Of a stretch of 64,000 bases of DNA, positions 1-11,889 are shown piece by piece. The DNA is taken from positions 124,001 to 188,000 of the forward strand of contig WION01000052.1 of NCBI GenBank assembly GCA_015039365.1. Direction: 5' to 3'. The notes beneath the pieces are model-generated. The model was given only the letters and a program-made list of their open reading frames with translations. It was not told where the DNA came from and did not search any database. This DNA is from Amanita rubescens (taxonomy: Eukaryota; Basidiomycota; Agaricomycetes; Agaricales; Amanitaceae). Numbering within the stretch: position 1 is the stretch's first letter; each line of letters starts with the position of its first letter. A program made the position numbers and the translations under genes.

Positions 1-240
1 TCACCTGCAACTACTATAATACAACCTTGTGGACTTAAATAATATGTTTACGTAGACATCTGCAAGTCCTAGAATACAATTTCGTGAGCATGATAGTCTA
101 AAACAGCGGGTAAGATGTCTCCGAATGAATATTTGTAGTGTGGCAGGTGACACTACGCATTTCTTCATGTGGTTGCAGAATGTATTGGTTCGTTATACCC
201 CGCATACGGGAAGAAATGGAATAGACGTACAAAACGTAAG

Positions 241-870
241 TAATAGTGGGCTTTGAGTCTCAGGATGTTCATTTCGATGAAGGCAAACTGGTAGAACCTA
301 GCCGAGTCACAATTGAAACATAAGTTAGCAAAAACGAAGCTGAAACAGATGAAATACGCACCTCAGAGCAGATTGAGCCAGAATGTGACTCAGACTCATC
401 TGTTGACCTTCAAGACCTTCTGGATGTGACAAACGATGGTGACGACGACGGAGACGATCCTAATGGACCACCTGAACGTTCTGGAGGCATAGGGAACACT
501 GGCATGATGCCAGCTCATCTTCTAGGAGAGAAAACGCTTCAAAGCGCTCTAGCCAATCCGCAATCAAATTTCGCGCTACGCCGACGTCAACATCGGATTC
601 AGCGACCTCGATAACCCCGGAAACAGCTGCGACTTACCATAAAACGTCCAGCACTCCACCTGCAGACTCTTATCTGCCTGCACCTTCTGATGAACCTCGT
701 TGTTCGGCGAGAAATCGAAGAGTGCCAGTCCGCAACGACGACGATAGGTACTTTGTGACATCCTATGGGAGCCGCGCTGGTCAAAACATGGCTGGGAAGA
801 CTGGCATGGCAGGAGGAGGAGGAGGAGATAACGACTGGAGGTCGAGCACACACCTGATGTGACACAAGTC
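241..870 (+). pseudogene. Possible decayed Ty1/copia fragment
   Basis: The plus strand around 262-282 reads D-V-H-F-D-E, the pattern often found just after the integrase core of Ty1/copia polyproteins. A long acidic Asp/Glu/Ser stretch follows to about 480. After a frame change there is a basic, Ser/Pro-rich stretch ending in R-N-D-D-D-R-Y-F-V-T-S-Y-G at about 735-770, which resembles the linker before a copia reverse transcriptase. Stops and frame changes break the reading frame, and no reverse transcriptase or LTR was seen. The call rests on short motifs only. It could instead be a decayed host gene. Confidence 0.3.
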
Positions 871-1241
871 ACAAATGTGACGGACGAGAATGTTATCCAC
901 TCGTTTCGATCCTCCCGGGACAGAGGGCATGTGAGGCTGAACTTGAGGTTGTATTGATGTTTGAATGTTCAAGGAGGTACCAAAGTGGCTGATATGATAA
1001 TGGGGGGGTGGTGGTAGACGACAATTGTGTTGAGAGGCTGGAACCGATTATTACTAATCGATTTTGCACTCCGCCAACAAAAAATTGTCATTTCGTCATG
1101 AGATAGAAGCTGGAGAACCGGAATTGATGTGAGGATATCATGTAGCATAGACTAAAGAATATTATTACACATTAAAGAAAGAGTGATCAATTTGAAGTCG
1201 ATTAAGAAACGCAGAGTTGGTATTACGGGACTTACCGGCGT

Positions 1242-1655
1242 TTAACGTGTTCCAAAAGAGGAAAAAACCGCGATTTGATGGGTCACAAAATCGGTATAAG
1301 AGACCGAGTCCTTCACTTCGTTCGGCCTCGGAACATTGGTATTATCGCTGCGCGGCCAAAGAAACGAAAGTACGACTGTGTGTAGAAATGTGCAATTAGC
1401 CTTTTCGTAGTGAATCAATTCGACCTCTGGATAACCTTCTCTCGGTATTTCCAAGCGGCCAATTTGATGTGTCTCGAATCCATCCCATTCGCCCATGACT
1501 CTTCGCAATGCGTTGAGACACGGCAATCGATCTCGGAGGGCTCGGGACGCTAAACCACGCCGGGCATGTTCAGGACGAAGAAACGCAAGATGACGAGGAT
1601 AAGATGGGGTAAACGGGAATCGCTCGCTGCTCTGCATTAGCACCGTCACCATCAT
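1242..1655 (-). pseudogene. C-terminal remnant of the unknown family of 20,506-22,593
   Basis: The minus-strand translation matches the last ~100 residues of the intact gene at 20,506-22,593. Shared blocks are A-R-R-G-L-A-S, R-D-R-L-P, N-A-L-R-x-V-M, E-W and E-[LI]-E-L-[LI]-H-Y-E. Only the C-terminal end is present and the neighbouring sequence shows none of the rest, so this is a truncated copy. The family has no function I can name. Confidence 0.65.
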
Positions 1656-2852
1656 CTTTTCATACTACGCCAAGGCTTTCCGTTTAGGTGGTTTTCGGGT
1701 CGAGGTGGTGGAGTGGGAAGGAGGGCACGAGGACTGGGTTGTGAGCTTGATAATCACGGCAGTTCACGCGCACGCTGGGTCATGGCGGTTCACGCTGGCT
1801 CACGACAGTCCACGGTGAGTCACGGTGTTCATGACGGATCACGACGTGAGGGCATATGCATCTGGACCGTCATAAATATATGGGGAGCCTGCCTACTGTT
1901 GTTTGGCGGAAACCTGTGATAGGTGCCACTGTAGGTCGCCAACGTCGTCGGGGCTCGTCGCCGTCGTGTGCGAGTAGGGGGAAGGCTCCGGGGTACTAGA
2001 GGGGGGGCGCTATCAAGGTCGTCAAGTTCGTCGTTGTCATTGAGTGAGAGGGAAGGCTGGGGGTGCGAGTGAGAAAAAGAGGCCCCTGGCAGGAGGTCCG
2101 TCGACATCTTCATGGTCTGTCAGTGGATGAGGGGTTCGATGGCTAGGCCAAGGATGGAAGCGACGTCCTGGAAGAGAATGGGCTGTTGGCCTGGGGTGGG
2201 GAAGTGGGAGGAGGAGAGGTTGCTAGTGGTGAATGTGCCGCGGAGGCAGGGGATGGTAGAGGGTTTCTCGTTTGAGAGCCTGGGTTGAAATAAGGGTTAG
2301 TAGAACGGGACGAGAGAAGGGACGGTCATGCCGAGTAGTTGAAAGCCTCTGTCGGGTCAGAAAAAGTCGACGGTCGTGGCGTAACAATCTGGGAATGGAA
2401 CTGTGAAACGCAAGCGTAACTTGGATGGAACGGTATACCTAGGGGAAAGGCGCAGACGTGGTTAATCGAGCTCGCATTTGGTAACTCGAAGCATGCGTGG
2501 ATGTCGTCGACCTGCCAGTGGAGGTTTGCCTGGATGATTGCAACCAGCGACGACGCAGGAGAACATGGTAGCGAGGGACCCGGGGCGCGAGCGAGAGAAA
2601 GACGGGTAGGGAAGTGCTTTCAAGGTCATCAACTCGAAATTCATCATTTTCGTCGGGTGGGAGAGAAATTCGGGGGTGCGAGCGGGAGAAAGAGGCTCTG
2701 GGTACGGGAGTGCCATTAAGAATGACTCACCTCCCAAAGGTCGTGGAATCGAGTTCTCGTGCCTTTACAGCCATCTCCCTCGCCTCCCGTACCTCCTCAT
2801 ACCTCGTCTTGCTCGCATCTTTCTTAACCCCTCGCGCACGTCCAATCGTCAC

Positions 2853-3283
2853 ATGACAAAAGATTCCAAGCCTCAATTCTTCGCCCTTAAGACCAGCCGA
2901 AAGCGGGCGCTGCCAGCTTCAGAAGAGGTGATAGTGCAGGAGAGAACCTGTCAAGCGTTGAGAGATTACGCGAGTAATGTACGAGCAGTGTTCAAAGACG
3001 ATCAGGAAGTGGATTGGGTTGTAGTGTGAGTTGAATTGTGGTTCTCATTCGGTTTGGCTGATACTGAACAAAACATTCGCGTAGCGGCAAAGCACATGAC
3101 GGGGGAACAGATGGAAGATTAGGAATGCATTGGACTGTGCGCGGCGTTCAAGACGGCTATGCGAAGTTTACGTTCCATGTCTTCCGGACGGGAAGGAAAG
3201 CTAGAGCGTTCGACAATGGAGGAAAGAATGTGAGGCTGGACGTGAATAGGAAATGCCACCCATTGGACAGGCGTAGCCGCTAA
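2853..3283 (+). CDS. Small two-exon protein, unknown function (123 aa)
   Basis: Exon 1 runs 2,853-3,025 and exon 2 runs 3,085-3,283. The 59-bp intron starts GTGAGT and ends GTAG, and the summed exons are exactly 124 codons including the stop. The N-terminal half is basic and then helical (E-E-V-I-V-Q-E-R-T-C-Q-A-L). The C-terminal half, H-D-G-G-T-D-G-R-L-G-M-H-W-T-V-R followed by K-F-T-F-H-V-F-R-T-G, looks like a small beta-rich domain. There is no signal peptide or membrane segment. I do not recognise the family. The alternative is that it is a fragment of a longer gene, but start, intron phase and stop agree with a compact gene. Confidence 0.5.
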
Positions 3284-4801
3284 TGAACGCGAAGGACATA
3301 TAAATGCGGAAGGAGATGGATGGGACAGGATGAATGGGACGGAATGAAAGAAGGGTTGGACTCTGAACAGTCGGTTTCAATCATCACGATATCCTTGCAA
3401 TATCTAAAAGTAACATACCTTGGTAGTTGTACATGTCTTAGCCTATGCTTATTTCTTGGTGTCTCCACAAAAGAGAGTGAGCGCGTCTAATACAGCCCCG
3501 ATTATATTTACTGGAGGTCATCGCGTAATAGATCTACCGCCAGATGATCTAAAACTGATCGCTCTCCTTGTGACGTCAGTGTCTCCCCAATCAGTACACT
3601 AAAGTAAAGACGGACCAATGCTTATGATTATTAGGAAGTTGAACAGACTTCGTACATTATGCCATGCAACACGGCTGTCTACACGATAAATATTTCCCTG
3701 CTAGTACGATATTCAGCGAATGTTTGAAAATTATGAAGCTTACTGCGTGTGAACATGAGTATATGGTCCAGAACTTGCATCCCGCGGTATAGGCCACTAT
3801 TGCCGGTGGAGCAGGACGAGAAGATGCCATGTTAAATGGGCCGTTGCTCATCTCTGCGTCTTCACAGTGTTGAGTGGAGTCTTGGTTTCTGATTCTTAGT
3901 TAGCCGCCTTCGTCGACGGACGGACACAGTAAATAAGCCTATCACGGTGGGTCAGGTTGATTGATGTAGTAAGAAAGTAGGGTTCATATATATGCAACAA
4001 TCTGGAATTTGCATCTGATCAGCCTCATGATGTCCAGGCATGCAATTTTGTATCATGGGAATCTGTGTCGTGGGGATCTGTCAATCTGTATCATGGGCAT
4101 CTAGATACATAAGCAACGGAGAAAACGGAAGACGACAAGCCTGCCTTGATTGAGCCACTGCTATTAAGCATCTGAAGGATTGTGGCTGGTATTCTCCACA
4201 ACTTCCACGGCTGTTGAGCGTTTTCCAATGAACTCAACCATCGCCGGGGCCTATGGAATGGTTCCATTAATCAACGGCATTGGTCCATTTATTCAATGGC
4301 ATCGAAGAATGCTGCAGTTCACCAGGAGGTGATCCGTTGATACAGCTTCTCCCAGAAAACAGAAAAATAATTCCAGAATCGCCTGGAATAGTCGACCCAC
4401 TCATCGAGGTTGGTATGAGGAGACTGTGGTTGCATGATATCCCAGCGACGACAATGAGGGGAGATTGTGACAACGAGATGCGAGATTCAAAAAATTTTCA
4501 GTCTCTGAATCAAACGCCTCTGCGATGGCATCAGGATTGATGAAGATCGTCTCTGGCCGTATCTTATGGTAAATATTTCCATACCGATACATATACTACT
4601 AGCGTGACTATCAGTGACTGTTTCGGAAATCATCTATAAAACTTACAGTACGTTGGTAGAGTTAAATAATAAAAGACATGGAACGGCTGTTAATAGTTAG
4701 AAGATATAATGATCACGATTGCAGGTGAACTCCTACGCTTGAGCCAGAGTATTCGTAATGCCACGGAAGATAACAAATTCGTCATACATCTTCGCGCAAT
4801 T
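3284..4801. other. No gene recognised
   Basis: Only short unconnected open frames are present. A short imperfect direct repeat built on the words ATCTGT, ATCATGGG and ATCTG lies around 4,045-4,105. No coding motif, RNA gene or terminal repeat could be supported. Confidence 0.4.
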
Positions 4802-7800
4802 CTAATCATCATCATATTCACTTGGGCAATCCAAGTCACTGCCACTCTCTGAGGTCTCCGTGTCATAATCATCATCTTCAGAGCCATATTCACTTGGGAA
4901 ATCCAAGTCACTGCCACTCTCCGAGGTCTCCGTGTCATCCCAACCTTCCGGGTCTCGATCATCCAGGCACAATTCCGAATTATCTGACTCGCACGCGTCG
5001 CTGGCATTTTCAGTATCCGAAGAGTTGTCCGGCTCGAGATCCACATACTGATCATCTTCCATGTCTCTCGGTTCATCAGAAGTACTGCAGCTTTCGGAAG
5101 TATTGCGTGCATAACAATGTCCAACACCTAGGCCCCAGTGATAGCGCATCAGCAGATCCCGGTCAGAGAAGCTAAGTATTTAAATGAGTTGACGTTGAAA
5201 TCACCACGTCAAGCTTGAACGCACCGGCCAACATAATAGAAGTGGTAATCTTCACCATCTTTAGCACAAGGTGACACATCGACCCCATCTGCTTGTCGTC
5301 TGCCTTGAGCAGAAGCCGGAAGGATATGACATCCCCTCAACACATCTCTCGGATCCACAAAGCCGAAAGAGCTGTTTTGGTGCATGGGAGGAAACTGAAC
5401 CAAGTCCAATCCGGACTTACTCCACCCAGAAGATGCTGGATCGACAACTTCGAACCATCGCACCCACAAGAATTCGATGCGGCGTGATTTCTTGTCCCGC
5501 GCCCCAGGCCCTGTATAGATCACGTTTGCATGATATGCACCTAAGACCCGCGCATATAAAAAGCGGTGAGGACTCAATGACCTCTTGGAGTCGTTTTCAA
5601 GGAGCATGACATCGCGACGCGACGTCCCCGCATTAACAATGTCCGTCCCACATCGCACATCGTAAGTGGTGAAGTGAAATCGAACGCGTTTGTGGTGGTA
5701 TATGTTGTCGTTCTTTAAAAATACAAAATCAGGCAAGTTTTCATCCAGAGATCTAACGTCATTTGAGATTACTATGGCGCCGAGATCCTCGGTAGGATGT
5801 GGTTCGGTCTCCTGCTGGTGCTGCGCTTGAATAAGAGGAAGAAGATATCGTCTCAACTTAAGGTAAAAGTTCTACGGCAGTTGATATATAAGCAAGGTTC
5901 TGTGGAGCGGAAAAAATCATTCACCCTGATTGCGTAATCACCTTCATTTCGTTGGAGAAATGTTGGAATGTGCACAGGGAAATTTTCTGACACTCCCATC
6001 TCGTACTGAATCCCAGGATCATTGGCAATAACGGCCTCTGGCTCTATTTGAGAGTGACGTCCATCAAGATTCTGGCGGATGGTCCTGACACCACGCTGTC
6101 GCCTTTCAATCACAGATAGTTGCTTCGGTATTGACTGGCCACTAGTCCGAAGGAAGCGTGCTTTTGAAGTTCGGTGCTCCCGTTCACTCTCGTGGACCAT
6201 GAGTCAAGATTCAAACACACCGCCAAGAGAAACTTACAGCCTGAGTTGAGTATGAGTCCGTTGTACCAAACTTCCGAACAGTCTGAACGTAGTCGCCGAG
6301 CGCATGAAACTTGTAAGTTTTCAGATTCAGTTGCTTTGGCTGCCTCGCGCCGCTCTTGTGTTTCTGAAGCGTTGATGTTTTGGTCATGCGTTTTTCCTGA
6401 CGTCGCATTCGGGCGGCACGCTCGCGTTCTAATTCCCGGGTAGTGTACGTCTTACACGTTTTCTCCTTGAATGCCCTAAGACTGTTGCCCAAAGATGTTG
6501 TCACCTGGGAAAAAAGAGCAAGAGTTGTGTCCGTGTGCATATGGAGCTTGGCAAGACCATGCCAGTGAGCCATGTCAAAAAGAACTTTGAGAATATAGGT
6601 GTTGTGGGGCTCGGGCAAGAGACCATCAAAAACGGGGATAGCACACTAATTGAGTGCGTAAGTCAGTTTGAAGCCAGCCAATGACTCTACCTACTTGAAG
6701 CATATCCTCATAATCACGAGCGGTCATCTTCTTCAGTTCTGACCTGTTCGTTTTCATTTTCCTTATGCCATCGGTCCCAAAAGGTGGGATTTCTCGAAAG
6801 CTAATCGTCTGTCAGTACCTGGTCGCCGGCTCTGATCGATACTTGCCGTCGGTCCATTTCATGTTTCGAACTTTCATTATGGCAGTCCAGGAGGCGAAGC
6901 AGGTGAATAAATACGGCTTTCCACACGCCAAGCTCGACCTCGTGCATCAAGTCCACAACAAGCATGTCGAACATTTTGAAGCCAAGTGGTGTTAGTTTCT
7001 CTGAAAATGCATTCTGATGCAAGAGAATGTCATGATATATCTCGTCGCAGAAAAGAGCACCCACCGCTGTTGGAACAAGGGAATCCTTTTGCAGGAGATC
7101 CTCTACTGCCTTGGTGTCTGTCTTTAAATTCTTTGCGTAGATGATCTCACGTGCAGCCTTAACACGACCACGCCTACCGAGGTCATCAACGCGTGTGAGA
7201 GAAATGCGCTGCGCCATGTCCCGTTTCATTCCCATATTGGGTACACGTTTCAACGGAATGAGACAACGAGGGCAAGGGCAACTGCCAAGGTTTCGTATGC
7301 TGGCAATAAGTACTCTATAAGAGTTGTCTGAGTTTTGCGAACAGCGGAGTGTAATAGGTAAAAAATACTTCTCTGGGTAGTCCGCAGAATACGTGAATAT
7401 GCGAGGGTAAAAACGACGGCTGATGCCGTCATGACACTTGATTGCTATTCCGTGCTTATATGCTTTCAGGAAGTCGTCATCGAGAAGGATTGCCCATTGA
7501 GTGTGGTACATTTCTCGTTGGCAATGCGCCATGAGGGCTGGTTGGATTGCTTTTTGGCCGATGTTTTCTGCCGCAAAAGATTTGAAAGCGTCAGGAAGCT
7601 ACCATTGAAGGAAATTGAGGGTTTACGCCACAGCTCAGAAAGGAACCTCGCGTACCGTCTCCAAATAAGCGATATGTTCAAATGCCCGACAAGAAGGTTT
7701 CGATCTTCGATCCTTTGATTCGTTCCCGAACGTAAGATAAATAGGACATAGCTTTGCACTGCTGAAGGCCGTCAGCTGAGTGGGGTCCGAGGCAAACATA

Positions 7801-9116
7801 AGGCCTAGTACGACCCGCGGAAGCTCGCATTCTGATTCTCCAGGAGAATCCTGAAGCATGCGGTGAGCTTCAAAGAATGCTTCTGAGGTGTAAAGTTCGC
7901 CATAAACTCGGACTGGTTCAGTGGCATCTTTTGGTTTCCAAAAAAATTCATAGGGTTCGAAATGAAGGTGGGTAGCTTGGGTAACTTTTTCTTTGATTAC
8001 AGATATCAACTTGCGATGATGAAGAATTCCCGCATCGAAATCTTTTGGTCCTGGATGTAACATTCGACCGTGGAAAGGGACGCTGATCTTAACCGGTGTT
8101 TTGATCCAGTCTGCGTCATCTCTTTCATTCGCCGCGTCGTCATCATCATTTGGGCCGTCGACACGCTCTCCACTCAACTGGGTATCGATAAGCCGCCAGT
8201 TCTTTCCAGAAACATCTTCTGGACGAAAGGAAGGGTGTCCAACTATTTGAAGGAGATTCTGGAAGCCGGACTGTGATTTCTTTTCACCGCCGTTCCAGTA
8301 CCATTCTCCGAGTAGGAATGAAGATTGGTTTGGATAAGGGTAGTAGATGTTGACCGGAACGGTGGGAAGGGACGCATCTATTAAACCGTTCGAAGATGAA
8401 TCCGGAGAGGTATCATGTTCGGGTAGGCGATTAGCATAATATTTCCGGAAAAGCCCAAATCTATCGCATGCGGATTGGAGGATCTGTTTGACCTGATATG
8501 GCAGCCGCTGCGGACACTGAGGTGCGTCTGGCTCTGCTTGGACGATTTCAGGTAGGGTCTGCAAAGATGTTGAAGGAAGAGGTGCTGGAGGTTCAGATTC
8601 CGTATCTCGATAGCGCTTTGGCAGTCGCCGGTGTTCTCGGCGGTTCCTCCGCTGTGCCAGTGGTTGACCCAAGTCATCTTCGTCCACGACATCCTCGTCC
8701 ACGACACCCTCGTCCACGACATCCTCGTCCACGACATCCTTGTCCACGACATCCCATCCTCGTCCACGACATCCTCGTCCACGATTGTAGGAGTCCCGAC
8801 AGTCTAAGGAATCGTTCATAAGCAATACAGCCGAGCGCGCATGAAATCTAACTTGTGAACGAACCAGTAAAAGAAAATCATCGCTCGGTTGCAGTTCGGC
8901 TGCTATACTTGAGCTTGAAGTGCATTCCATAGCTTGGCCCCCGTCAATCCTTCGACGCTTCTTTGCCCGCCAGACTTCATTGGCCTTTGCAAGCGCAGTT
9001 GATAGCCGCTTTTTCGTCTTCAGACAACTGCGCCTGTGGTAACTATATGCTTGCGGGAGCGAGAATACTCGTCCACAAATACAAGCTTGAGACCAAGCTG
9101 ACTCGGGAAAATTCAT
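4802..9116 (-). CDS. Plavaka-family DNA transposase, apparently intact
   Basis: Seven exons fit without a break: 9116-7656, 7598-6847, 6800-6695, 6645-6238, 6188-5925, 5856-5225 and 5171-4802, together 3,993 nt (1,330 aa). The N-terminus has a C2H2-like zinc finger (C-I-C-G-R-V-F ... H-R-R-S-C). Landmarks typical of Plavaka transposases follow: V-P-F-H-G-R, S-A-D-Y-P-E-K, C-P-C-P-R-C, D-L-M-H-E-V-E-L-G-V-W-K, L-P-E-P-H-N, G-T-T-D-S-Y-S-T-Q, and near the end D-R-D-L-L-M-R-Y-H-W-G-L-G-V-G-H. Intron 2 (6,801-6,846) uses a GC donor; only that donor restores the expected D-R-R-F-R-E. The C-terminal tail is acidic, with a duplicated D-T-E-T-S-E-S-G-S-D-L-D block. The expected function is cut-and-paste transposition by a DDE/RNase H-fold nuclease. 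Matching terminal inverted repeats were not found, so the element's boundaries are unknown. Confidence 0.85.
8681..8775. repeat. 15-bp minisatellite inside the Plavaka transposase
   Basis: A 15-bp unit (GTCCACGACATCCTC and close variants) is repeated about six times. On the coding strand it encodes a run of V-D-E-D-V between the zinc finger and the catalytic region. The unit length keeps the frame, so copy number can change without breaking the gene. Confidence 0.85.
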
Positions 9117-9379
9117 TGTGTACTGAGCGTACAGCGTGATGCAGCTATTGGGTAAGGGTATAGCTGGACCTGCTCCTTTGAATCTTGGAACCCTTTGAAT
9201 ATGAAAGTTGCGATGCGAACGCGAAGTAATGTAAACTGTGACTCGGACGAGTCAAAGTTACTACTAATGAACAAGTGAGTCATTTGCATTCACACGGCAT
9301 GATGCGGCATCAATGGCCCTAGGCTGACCGCCCGCCGGCACCAGTTCACATCCAACCCGACGGTAATCCCGTTTCAATA

Positions 9380-9760
9380 TTGTGTATTTAGCCATACAAG
9401 ACATCATTTTCAAAGTACGGCAATCCGTTCCCAATAACCCATCCATGACGCAGGATTGTCTCAAAGGCTTGGCGTGAAGGATTCAACCACGTAATTAATT
9501 GCTCTGCCACGCATAATTCGCATTTGGAACGCCAGCATCGGAGGAACTAGCGGCGCTGAATGAGGAAACGGTGGCAACCATCGAACCCTGCATAGACACT
9601 GCAAGGTCCTGGAGGTGCGAATGAGTCCTCTTGATTTGGAGAAGTCAGAATGATGGGTTGAAAAGCGCCAACCCATCCAATGGTCCAAGGCGCTGAATTC
9701 ATGTTAAGGAACGGTTGTCGTTCATGTATCAAACTCACTATCAGTTCATCAATTCTTCAG
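9380..9760 (-). pseudogene. N-terminal remnant of the unknown family of 20,506-22,593
   Basis: Minus-strand frames contain P-N-Q-E-D-S-F-A-P-P-G-P-C-S-V-Y-A-G-F-D-G. This aligns with P-N-Q-E-D-V-F-L-P-P-G-P-C-N-V-Y-A-R-F-D-G of the intact gene. A weaker match to its following segment (F-S-H-S-A-P and M-W-W-N-P) continues in another frame. At least one frameshift and a missing remainder mark it as a pseudogene. It lies just upstream of the Plavaka transposase. Confidence 0.65.
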
Positions 9761-10494
9761 AACCTTTGCATCCACAGATAGCGTGAGGGCAGATGGCATT
9801 TATTCGGAAACTATCAGTGGTCGCTAAGAATCTAACGGAAAACAAAAGACTAAGGAAAGGGACATACCAAGAAAAGCAAAAGATCGCAAGAAGTGCCGAT
9901 CATGAGAGGCCCTCTGAATAGCCCCAGGAAAAGGAGCTCCGTCAGGTGTGGTCAACCAGGCAACTCTTGTAGATCCAATTGAAACAGTATTGCGTGCCAT
10001 TCGATTGAGAAAGGCTGACCCAAGAGTCTAACCCATGGGAGCGACGTACTTAACGTCTAACTCTTGTACCTTCCGCGCCGTGGTCTTGACGAGGACAAAG
10101 ATGGGAGGGAGACAATTCCTAGTCCTAGTACTAGTAGAGGAGTGAACGTTCTTGAACAGTCCAAAGTTGCAGTTCCTCGGGAATCAGCCGCACAGCGCCA
10201 GCGGGAAGTTTGGCTCTCGCGTGACTCTGGCAGTCTGGCGTGACCGTGACTTCAACGACTGTGGTCACTGTATTCATTTACATATGCTGCGAGTTCATCT
10301 GATTATTACTAGGGATCAAATATGTCCGCTACAAATCCCACGACTTCACAAAAAGAGCCCCCGAAAAGAGGAAAGAGATATAGCGAGAAAGCGGCGCACT
10401 AACATACTTAATTGAATGCAAATCCGTCCCAGCACTTTTCGAGAAGTAGGTCTCAGAAGCGCGTGATGGTACATGATGGAGGATGGCTTGAATT
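9761..10494. other. No gene recognised
   Basis: Short open frames only. No motif, RNA gene or repeat boundary could be supported here. Confidence 0.4.
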
Positions 10495-11465
10495 TGGATG
10501 GGCTAATTGATCAAGGGAGGCAAAGTATTCCCTTATCACACTGAACGACGTGAGTGGTATTGTCATCAAAAGGGCTCTGGGACGTACTTGAGGGAACCAT
10601 CATCCGGAACTTGTAGTAGCATCTCCCCATTGATCTTGAGAATAGCTATAATATGTCCCATCGTAAGTCATGATATGAGTCATCGTCAAGGTCGAAAGAA
10701 TCCATTAATACGAGGGGTTCAACAGGAAAACGGCTACACACCCTACTTGGAACCCCATGCAGAAGAAAAAGTCCGGAACGCGAATACCATAGGCACGTTG
10801 TTGATATATCTGAGAGCTGTCAGCCTCTGATCGCGAAATGAGCGAGATTTCACGTACAAACCATGGTATCGTCTTTTTTCTAATTATAATTCAATTTTCA
10901 GCGCATCTCGAAGTATAGCGCAAAACGCGTCCGCGGTTGGGCGTAAACACGTCAGTTGAACGACCTTGAAGGCCTATTCAAGTCATGTTTTAGTTCCGTG
11001 ATGGATGGGCTACAAGTTGTGGACAGGTTGATACGATACGCTGAGTGCATATATGCCTGCTCTGGCATTCATGATTCAACCGTTCGATGCAACGAACGGT
11101 TGTGGTGGGGTATCGTGAACCGGACGGATTTGCGGTCCAACGACGCAAATAGGTGGGTGGCATGGTGTAAAACTTCTCCGCCTATTCGGGTCGCACGGTA
11201 AGCAAAGCCATCGTCTAGGAACAGCGTTGGTAGCTCACATATGATATATGATTCCTCTGCGTCTCCCAGAGTCAGGAGTCAGGACCGCATTTGACGCCCA
11301 TCTTGTCAATGTCACTAGAAGCAGAATTGATGATGGTTGAAGGAAGTATAGAGAAGAAGTAACAGGAGATGTTGCAACGAGAGTTGGTAGCAGAATGCGA
11401 CAGAGCGAAGATTGAGACACGGAAGGGAAAGGCGGCCGAACGTAGAATCACCTATCCCCGCAACC
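10495..11465 (-). repeat. Dispersed repeat R1, copy A
   Basis: The reverse complement of this stretch matches about 36,770-37,772 (copy C) along its length and about 24,380-25,016 (copy B) over the outer part. Shared landmarks are GGCTAATTGATCAAGG at one end, TCCGTCCGGTTC in the middle and GGCACGGAAAGGAAAGG-like sequence at the other. No long open frame is conserved among the copies, so it is probably a non-autonomous or decayed mobile element. Exact ends and target duplications were not resolved. Confidence 0.7.
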
Positions 11466-11512
11466 TGAAAGGTGGAGGGTTTTACAAGGCAGCTTGCCAA
11501 CCGGAAAGGAAA

Positions 11513-11576
11513 GTCACGTGACTAAGTACAAACTAAGTACAAACTAAGTATGTACTTAGTTTGTACTTAGTTTCGG
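11513..11576. repeat. GTCACGTGAC-headed palindromic ACTAAGTA array, copy 1
   Basis: The palindrome GTCACGTGAC leads directly into direct repeats of ACTAAGTACAA. These turn into the inverted form TACTTAGTTTG around 11,550, making a near-perfect hairpin of about 55 nt. A closely related structure occurs at 25,271-25,355. Confidence 0.8.
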
Positions 11577-11889
11577 TGCGACGGCCTAGCCTGTATTTTT
11601 TACAGGCCAGAGCTGCTCTTGGCAGAGCCTAAGCCCCGGCTACCGGGAGTCAGTGTCAGTAACAGTAGCGGATCTGAAAACAAAAGGTTCCTCATTGTAG
11701 CTGTGGTTCATGGACCACGGCGAGTTCTCGGTTACTTCCATTAGCAGTAGCTCTCCGCTTCGATCTCACTAGAGTTTCTACGCATCCAATATGTTGAATA
11801 CTACTGTAATTATAACTTATTACTAGTCAGATATAATATTATGGCTATGTACGAGTCTGTATCTATGTGTGCCCACCGGGTCCTTTTAT
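11577..11889. other. No gene recognised
   Basis: This is the stretch between the palindromic array and the JmjC gene stop. No feature was supported; it probably includes the 3' flank of the JmjC gene. Confidence 0.35.

Noticed and set aside
4600..9900. Terminal inverted repeats (CACTA-type) for the Plavaka element
   Set aside because: I scanned both flanks for CACTA/TAGTG-like or other matching ends and found none I could defend.
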